From JBCAXA01 sp038749025 (GTDB lineage: Bacteria > Pseudomonadota > Gammaproteobacteria > Steroidobacterales > Woeseiaceae), in the NCBI GenBank assembly GCA_038749025.1, contig JBCDIL010000004.1:62001-126000 (forward strand): 64,000 bases of DNA, read 5' to 3'. Under the pieces are notes generated by a model, which saw only the letters and a list, made by a program, of their open reading frames with translations, was not told the origin of the DNA and did not search any database. Below, piece after piece: positions 58,969 through 64,000 of this stretch. The first letter of the stretch is position 1. Every line of letters begins with the position of its first letter. The position numbers and the translations under genes are program-made.

Positions 58969-60938
58969 GCCGGTACTCCGGCTGCGTCGGCGACTAGCTC
59001 GTTATCGACTTTGTCCTTAGCCGTAACGCGGCGGCGCCGATAGCGCGGATCACTGATTGCAACCAACCCGCCGAACGCCATGATCAACGCACCCAACCAA
59101 ACCCAACGGAGCATCGGTTTGTACTGAATTCGAACGGACCAAGCGCCGCCACCGAGTGGCTCGCCCAGCGCGACGAACCAGTCGCGGCTCAGTCGGGCAT
59201 CGATGCCCGCTTCGGTCATCGGGTTTTTCTGCACCCGATAAGTTCGCTTCTGCGGACTTACCAAGCCGATGAGCTTGTCATCTTTGCGAATCTCAAATTC
59301 GCCCTCTTGCGCGTCATAGTTCGGGCCGACGACGGGACGTAGGTCCCGTAGACGAAACTCGACACCGGCAACCGATACGCTCTCCCCCACCCGAATCGCT
59401 TGGTCGGTTTCGATGCTGAAGGTCGAGACAACCGTTGCGCCAAGGGTAAATACACCGACACCGATGTGCGCGATATGCATCCCCCACGCTGCACGCGTGC
59501 CGATACGCTGCCGGCCGAGAATGGCGCGAACTGGAGCGATCAGCGCCGCCAACAGCACCCAGGCGCCTGCCGTCATCGCGATAACCGTTAATACCGACGG
59601 TCGCTCGAACAAAAACCACGGGACTGCGATGCCGATCAACGGCGCGAGCAGCGCCGGTCGGAGCAATAAGCGGCGAAGCCGCTCGGTCGGCGACTCCTTC
59701 CAGCTAGTGTGCATACCAACGCCAACAAGGAACAGCAAAGGCAGCATCGGCAGCAAGAAAAACAATTCAAAAACAGACGGACCAATCGAGATTTTGCCGA
59801 GCCCAAACCAGTCGTAACCGATCGGTGCCAGTGTTCCGTACAAAATCAAAATGGCGGCAATCGCCAACAACACATTGTTAGCGAGCAGCGCTGTTTCGCG
59901 AGATAGCAGGCGGAAACCAGCAGCCGAATCCAAGCTGGGCGCGCGCCACGCATACAAGATGAGTGCACCGCCGACGACAACAGCCAGAAACGCGAGGATC
60001 GCATAGCCGCGGGTCGGGTCGCTGGCGAACGAGTGCACCGAGACAAGAACGCCAGAGCGCACAAGGAACGTTCCCAGCAAGCTCAACGAAAAGGCAGATA
60101 TGGCCAGTAGCAGCGTCCAGCTTTTAAACAATCCGCGAGTTTCGGTGACGGCCAGCGAGTGAATTAAGGCGGTACCCACCAACCACGGCATAAACGACGC
60201 ATTTTCAACAGGATCCCAGAACCACCAACCGCCCCAGCCGAGTTCGTAGTACGCCCACCAACTGCCGAGCGCGATACCGACGGTCAGGAATGTCCAGGCC
60301 AAGGTCGTCCACGGCCGGGTCCAGCGTGCCCAATCGCGGTCCAGCTTACCCGCTAACATCGCAGCCACCGCGAACGCAAACGCGACCGAAAAACCGACGT
60401 AGCCGACATATAAAATCGGCGGGTGGATAGCGAGCCCCGGATCTTGCAGCAACGGATTTAAGTCGGCGCCTTGGCCAGGCCCTGGTTGTAAGCGAATAAA
60501 CGGATTGGACGTAAAGAGCGTAAACAGCAAAAAGCCAACGCTAACAAACCCGAGCACAGCGATAACGCGCGAGCGAATCTCAATTGGCAGACGGCCACTG
60601 GCGGCAACGACGGCGACCGTCCACAGCGCTTGGATCAACAACCACAAGACCAGTGAGCCTTCGTGAGCACCCCAGACAGCGGATATCCGGTACATCAACG
60701 GCAACTCAGTGTTCGAATTCGCGGCCACATAGCGGACCGAGAAGTCACTGATGATGAAGGCATACGCGAGCACAGCGAACGCTGCGGCGACCGCGACAAA
60801 TTGCAGCCAAGCGGCGGGGGCCGCAACACGCATCAGTGCCTCGTTGCCACGTGTCGCACCGACTAGCGGAACAACCCACTGCACTAACGCTAGCGCGAGC
60901 GCCAATGCCAGGAAAAAATTGCCGTACTCAGGAATCAT
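58965..60938 (-). CDS. ccmF: CcmF, haem lyase subunit
   Basis: CcmF, with CcmH and CcmI, attaches haem to apocytochrome c. The 657 residues have about 15 membrane helices and the WWD haem-handling motif (WGGWWFWDPVENASFMPWL). Periplasmic-loop histidines expected for CcmF are in range. The C-terminal soluble part (around residues 510-600) is present. It overlaps ccmE by four bases. Confidence 0.97.
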   Translation of the reverse strand: MIPEYGNFFLALALALALVQWVVPLVGATRGNEALMRVAAPAAWLQFVAVAAAFAVLAYAFIISDFSVRYVAANSNTELPLMYRISAVWGAHEGSLVLWLLIQALWTVAVVAASGRLPIEIRSRVIAVLGFVSVGFLLFTLFTSNPFIRLQPGPGQGADLNPLLQDPGLAIHPPILYVGYVGFSVAFAFAVAAMLAGKLDRDWARWTRPWTTLAWTFLTVGIALGSWWAYYELGWGGWWFWDPVENASFMPWLVGTALIHSLAVTETRGLFKSWTLLLAISAFSLSLLGTFLVRSGVLVSVHSFASDPTRGYAILAFLAVVVGGALILYAWRAPSLDSAAGFRLLSRETALLANNVLLAIAAILILYGTLAPIGYDWFGLGKISIGPSVFELFFLLPMLPLLFLVGVGMHTSWKESPTERLRRLLLRPALLAPLIGIAVPWFLFERPSVLTVIAMTAGAWVLLAALIAPVRAILGRQRIGTRAAWGMHIAHIGVGVFTLGATVVSTFSIETDQAIRVGESVSVAGVEFRLRDLRPVVGPNYDAQEGEFEIRKDDKLIGLVSPQKRTYRVQKNPMTEAGIDARLSRDWFVALGEPLGGGAWSVRIQYKPMLRWVWLGALIMAFGGLVAISDPRYRRRRVTAKDKVDNELVADAAGVPA

Positions 60939-61378
60939 TGCGAAGACTCGCCCTCGTAACCCTGCTTGGCTAGCGCATCGGCGACCTCTGGCGGCATGTA
61001 GTTCTCATCGTGTTTGGCGAGCACCGTGTGCGCGGCGAAATCACCGTCGGGATTCAAGCGGCCGTGCGCGATAATGCCCTGCCCCTCGCGAAACAAATCC
61101 GGCAGTATGCCCGAATAAACGACGTCGACGCTGTGCTCAAGATCGTTCAGCGTAAAACGAACGTCGAGTTCGCCATCTGTTCGTTTCACGCTACCCTCCG
61201 TGACAAGGCCGCCGATACGAAAGTCGCTACCAGCCGGCACGTTACCGGCAACAACATCGGGCAACTCAACGTAAAACATCATGCTGTCGCGAAAAGCACT
61301 GGCGGCTACGGCGGCTGCAACGGCAACGCCGACAACGACCAATGACAGCCCGATCAACCGTTGTCGTCTAGGTGTCAT
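60935..61378 (-). CDS. ccmE: CcmE, haem chaperone
   Basis: CcmE carries haem covalently to CcmF. The 147 residues have an N-terminal anchor helix and an OB-fold domain. The haem-binding His lies in LAKHDENYMPPEV, with the nearby Tyr of the family. The VVYSGILPDLFREGQGIIAH segment is typical. It overlaps the ccmC-ccmD fusion by four bases. Confidence 0.96.
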   Translation of the reverse strand: MTPRRQRLIGLSLVVVGVAVAAAVAASAFRDSMMFYVELPDVVAGNVPAGSDFRIGGLVTEGSVKRTDGELDVRFTLNDLEHSVDVVYSGILPDLFREGQGIIAHGRLNPDGDFAAHTVLAKHDENYMPPEVADALAKQGYEGESSQ

Positions 61379-62400
61379 GCGATTAACTCTCCGTGGCGAG
61401 CCGCGTAGCGCTGCGCCGATTGGGTGGCACTTTGGATACGGCGATTGGCATTAAGTAAATTCCAAACGACCACGACAAACCCAAGGTAATAACTCAGCCA
61501 AACAAATGCACCGTAACCGCTCATTGAGTCGCGAACCACCGACAAAATCGGCCACGGCTGCGGCACGATGAAAAAGACGGTAACGGCCGCCGCAAAGACA
61601 ATTAGCGCCAACACAATAAATGTGATTTCAACCCGACTCGCTTGGCCTTCATTGACAGGCGTCTCGGCCAGTTTATCGCGCAGCCAGCGGGCTTTTTTCT
61701 CGCGCACAACCACCTCGCCACGTAGCCGAGACGCTAACAAAAAACCAAACAGTAGCGAGAAGCCGAGCAACGAAATGAGCAGTGGTACGAGCATTGCCGA
61801 CGGCATCCTCGGACCGTCATCGGTGATCAGCGTGGCGCCTTGATGCAGTGAGCTCCACCACACCACGCTGTAGCGAATAATCGGCAAGTTCACGAGACCG
61901 ACGACGGCCAAGAGCGCAGCCGCACGGTCGCCCTTGAGTGTGTCGCTGATCGACGCTCGCAGCACCATGTAGCCCGCGTACAAAAACAGCAAAATCAATA
62001 CGGAGGTAAGCCGTGGATCGCCCCATTCCCACCCCGTGCCCCACATCGGCCGCCCCCAGATCATTCCGGTCGCCAAAGCCAGAGCGGTGAATGAGGCGCC
62101 GATGGGTGCTGCGGCAGCCGCGACCGCATGAGCAACTTTCATTCGCCATACGAGTGCGACGAACGATGCGATTCCAAGCAGGGCGTAGCACATCTGTGCG
62201 ATATACGCGGCCGGTACATGAACAAAAATAATTCGGTACGCGTCACTTTGCTGGTAGTCGGCCGGTGCGACGAACAAGCCCTGCCAGATACCGATAGCAA
62301 TCGCTGCGACGGCACCGACTAATAGCCAAGGCCGCAGCCAGGCGCAGAGGGCGTAGACGGTCGGCGGCGAGCCAAGCTTATGAAACCAAGTCCAATTCAT
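61375..62400 (-). CDS. ccmC: CcmC-CcmD fusion, haem export/handover protein
   Basis: CcmC moves haem to CcmE, and CcmD is a tiny helper that releases holo-CcmE. The single 341-residue frame holds both. Residues 1-245 are CcmC, with haem ligands H60 (FVHVPAAY) and H186 (SLHQGAT) and the tryptophan motif WGTGWEWGDPRLTS. Residues ~257-282 form an extra membrane helix. Residues 293-341 are a CcmD (MSGYGAFVWLSYYLGF, VVWNLLNANRRIQ). No separate ccmD is found between ccmC and ccmE. The WWD motif has a Gly and an extra residue compared with the common WGTWWVWDARLT. Confidence 0.92.
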   Translation of the reverse strand: MNWTWFHKLGSPPTVYALCAWLRPWLLVGAVAAIAIGIWQGLFVAPADYQQSDAYRIIFVHVPAAYIAQMCYALLGIASFVALVWRMKVAHAVAAAAAPIGASFTALALATGMIWGRPMWGTGWEWGDPRLTSVLILLFLYAGYMVLRASISDTLKGDRAAALLAVVGLVNLPIIRYSVVWWSSLHQGATLITDDGPRMPSAMLVPLLISLLGFSLLFGFLLASRLRGEVVVREKKARWLRDKLAETPVNEGQASRVEITFIVLALIVFAAAVTVFFIVPQPWPILSVVRDSMSGYGAFVWLSYYLGFVVVVWNLLNANRRIQSATQSAQRYAARHGELIA

Positions 62401-62406
62401 AGTCTG

Positions 62407-63099
62407 TTAGTCGACAGCTATCCTAAGCGCGGGTGCCACAGCCAACGGTGCCAGCACAACGCTGAGCAACGCGCCCGCCGCGAGCAACTTCAAAGCGGCC
62501 GTTGCGTCAGACTGGGCGCTAGACAGAGCTACGGCCCGAGCACCGACAATTAAAACCGGCAGTGATAATGGGACAACAAGCAAGCTCAACAGTGCATTTC
62601 CCTGGCGAGCGGCCAAGGTCAACGCTGCTCCCAACGCACCCAAAAAGGCCAGAATCAGGGTACCGAGTGCTAACGATGCCATCAGCGTGATGACCGCTGC
62701 CGCCGGCATTTGATAAGTGACGGCGAGCAGCGGCGAAACGACGGTCAATGGCAATCCGGTAACGACCCAATACGCAATGACTTTGGCGGCGATTAACCCG
62801 GCTAAAGGTTGACCGGCGAGAATATACAATTCGAGGGCACCGTCCTCAAAATCCTGGCGAAAAATACTGGACGCGGTTAACAGTTGTGCAAGAAGTGCTG
62901 CTACCCACACGACGCCGGGGCCAACGAGAGCAAGAAGTTCGCGGGAAGGTCCGAGTGCCAATGGAAACAGCGTGCAAATAACGGCGAAAAAGACGAGCGG
63001 CGTCGTTAAATCCCCTATCCGCCGCATGGCTAAGAGCAACTCGCGATGAATGACCGCCCGCACGGCGGCTGCAAGTGACGGCGCAGCCCGGTCAGTCAT
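62407..63099 (-). CDS. ccmB: CcmB, haem exporter permease
   Basis: CcmB is the membrane subunit of the CcmAB transporter that drives release of haem-loaded CcmE. From the ATG at 63099 it has 230 residues with six hydrophobic helices and the segment SSIFRQDFEDGALELYILAG. A start at 63141 would add 14 residues inside ccmA. It overlaps ccmA by 8 bases. Confidence 0.94.
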   Translation of the reverse strand: MTDRAAPSLAAAVRAVIHRELLLAMRRIGDLTTPLVFFAVICTLFPLALGPSRELLALVGPGVVWVAALLAQLLTASSIFRQDFEDGALELYILAGQPLAGLIAAKVIAYWVVTGLPLTVVSPLLAVTYQMPAAAVITLMASLALGTLILAFLGALGAALTLAARQGNALLSLLVVPLSLPVLIVGARAVALSSAQSDATAALKLLAAGALLSVVLAPLAVAPALRIAVD

Positions 63100-63715
63100 T
63101 AGCGGCACCGATATCCATCGCCCGGTAGTGTGAATGCGCATCGACCGCCAATTGATGAGCCGCCATTACGCAGGCACCCCCTTGCGAAACATGCGTGTTG
63201 ATGCACTCGTGCACGATCGATGACGATAGATCGTCTAGGTTTGTGAACGGCTCATCCAGCAACCACAAGTTCGCATCGGCGACCAGCAAACGGGCCAACG
63301 CGGTGCGACGCCGTTGCCCCGCCGAGAGCGTGGCGACCGGGCGGTCGGCACAGTCTTGAACTTGAACACGCGTTAGTGCCGCGTCCACATCGCGAGCAGC
63401 AGCCTGTCGCAACTGCTGGAACCAGGCGACGTTTTCGCGCGCCGTTAACTCATCCTTGAGGCCCGATTTGTGGCCACACCACAGCATCTCACGTTGCGCC
63501 GTAACCGCGTCGTCACTGCCTCGATAGCGAACCGTGCCTTCAATCGGCGCCGTCAACCCGGCAGCCACGCGCAGCAGCGTTGTCTTGCCACTGCCGTTTG
63601 GCCCGCGCAACACGACCACCTCGCCCGCATCGACCCGCAGGCTAACGCGGTTGAGTACGGTGTTGTCGCCGCGTTCGACGCACACCTCGGTCAGTTCCAA
63701 TATTGGCGTGGTCAA
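63092..63715 (-). CDS. ccmA: CcmA, haem exporter ATP-binding protein
   Basis: CcmA is the ATPase of the CcmAB transporter. The 207 residues carry Walker A GPNGSGKTTLLRVAAGL, the ABC signature LSAGQRRRTALARLL and Walker B LWLLDEPFTNLD. The start is TTG at 63715, with AGGCGAG about 8 bases upstream; no ATG lies in a fitting place. It leads the ccm operon; its promoter must lie within the next 270 bases. Confidence 0.95.
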   Translation of the reverse strand: MTTPILELTEVCVERGDNTVLNRVSLRVDAGEVVVLRGPNGSGKTTLLRVAAGLTAPIEGTVRYRGSDDAVTAQREMLWCGHKSGLKDELTARENVAWFQQLRQAAARDVDAALTRVQVQDCADRPVATLSAGQRRRTALARLLVADANLWLLDEPFTNLDDLSSSIVHECINTHVSQGGACVMAAHQLAVDAHSHYRAMDIGAAND

Positions 63716-63903
63716 CGCGTTTTGCTCGCCTACGAAATCGGTAATTGCCGTTGTCTGGACGGCCGCAGCCGTGTGCCGCGGTCACAAACGGTATTATGGT
63801 AACCGGCTGCGGCCATTTTATCGGTTGTCGCCAGAAAGTTACGGATGAATTGCCCGTATGATGCCGGTATATTCGGACGAGCTGGGGAGTGGGACGCGAG
63901 AAT

Positions 63904-63919
63904 TGTGGCCTTCGTCACA
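63904..63919. promoter_or_regulatory. CRP-like palindrome upstream of ccmA and the right-edge gene
   Basis: TGTGG-CCTTCG-TCACA matches nine of ten CRP bases, and the symmetry extends outward to AATTGTG / CACAATT (63901-63907 and 63916-63922). It lies about 190 bases before the ccmA start and about 73 bases before the plus-strand gene start. The remainder of the 269-base intergenic stretch shows no gene or clear promoter. Confidence 0.45.
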
Positions 63920-63984
63920 ATTTATATCGGTACCCAAAAAATTAGATTAAGTTCCAGCCATAAAGCCCTGACATAAGGAAAAAA

Positions 63985-64000
63985 ATGGGTGATGCGGGAG
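63985..64000 (+). CDS. Unidentified gene, first five codons only (partial)
   Basis: ATG GGT GAT GCG GGA follows an AAGGA five bases upstream, in a region with no other feature, so a plus-strand gene probably starts here and runs off the right edge. MGDAG gives no clue to function. It would be divergent from ccmA. Confidence 0.45.

Noticed and set aside
1..64000. tRNA, rRNA, insertion sequences, prophage, restriction or defence genes
   Set aside because: I looked for these across the window and saw none; the genes account for nearly all bases and no intergenic gap exceeds 300 bases.

Overview
The window is a gammaproteobacterial chromosome segment, moderately GC-rich by eye, densely packed and without tRNA, rRNA, CRISPR arrays, insertion sequences or phage genes that I can see. 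Two things place it in the Gammaproteobacteria: a polar-flagellum gene set run by a FlrA/FlrB/FlrC (FleQ/FleS/FleR) sigma-54 cascade, as in Vibrio and Pseudomonas, and a System I ccmABCDEFGHI cytochrome c maturation operon. I cannot name the genus. Many genes start with GTG or TTG, and many neighbours overlap by 1-14 bases.

Region 1 (1-34264, minus strand) is an almost uninterrupted flagellar cluster. In transcription order it reads flgBCDEFGHIJKL, fliC, flaG, fliD, fliS, fliT-like, flrA, flrBC, fliEFGHIJK, fliLMNOPQR, flhB, flhA and flhF (cut by the left edge). Good sigma-54 (-24/-12) promoters precede flgB, flrB and fliL, and a sigma-28 promoter precedes fliC. flrA has its own short upstream region carrying a perfect CRP/Vfr-type site, placed as in a class II activated promoter. 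Region 2 (34470-36300, plus strand) is the divergent flagellar arm: flgA behind its own sigma-54 promoter, then flgM-flgN behind a sigma-28 promoter, followed by a small CsrA-family protein with an insertion like that of RsmN. Together these form a full hierarchy: a CRP-like input to FlrA, FlrA to FlrBC and sigma-54, then FlgM/sigma-28 for flagellin, with a possible post-transcriptional regulator tied to the FlgM operon.

Region 3 (36388-40547, plus) is a two-gene RND efflux pump. Region 4 (40544-52491, minus) is a probable seven-gene envelope operon: tamA, tamB, a nitronate monooxygenase-like gene, crcB, an alkylglycerol-monooxygenase-like membrane hydroxylase, a TPR/glycosyltransferase-like/pyruvyltransferase-like fusion, and an S41 peptidase-like lipoprotein. 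Region 5 (52661-57028) is a lipid-modification cluster: a FAD oxidoreductase, a DUF1365 protein and a cyclopropane-synthase-like methyltransferase on the minus strand, with a fatty acid desaturase divergent on the plus strand.

Region 6 (57021-63715, minus) is the ccm operon, in order ccmA, B, C, E, F, G, H, I. ccmD is not a separate gene: it is fused to the C-terminus of ccmC through an extra transmembrane helix that would preserve the known topology of both parts. The window ends with a divergent upstream region holding a CRP-like palindrome and the first codons of an unidentified plus-strand gene.
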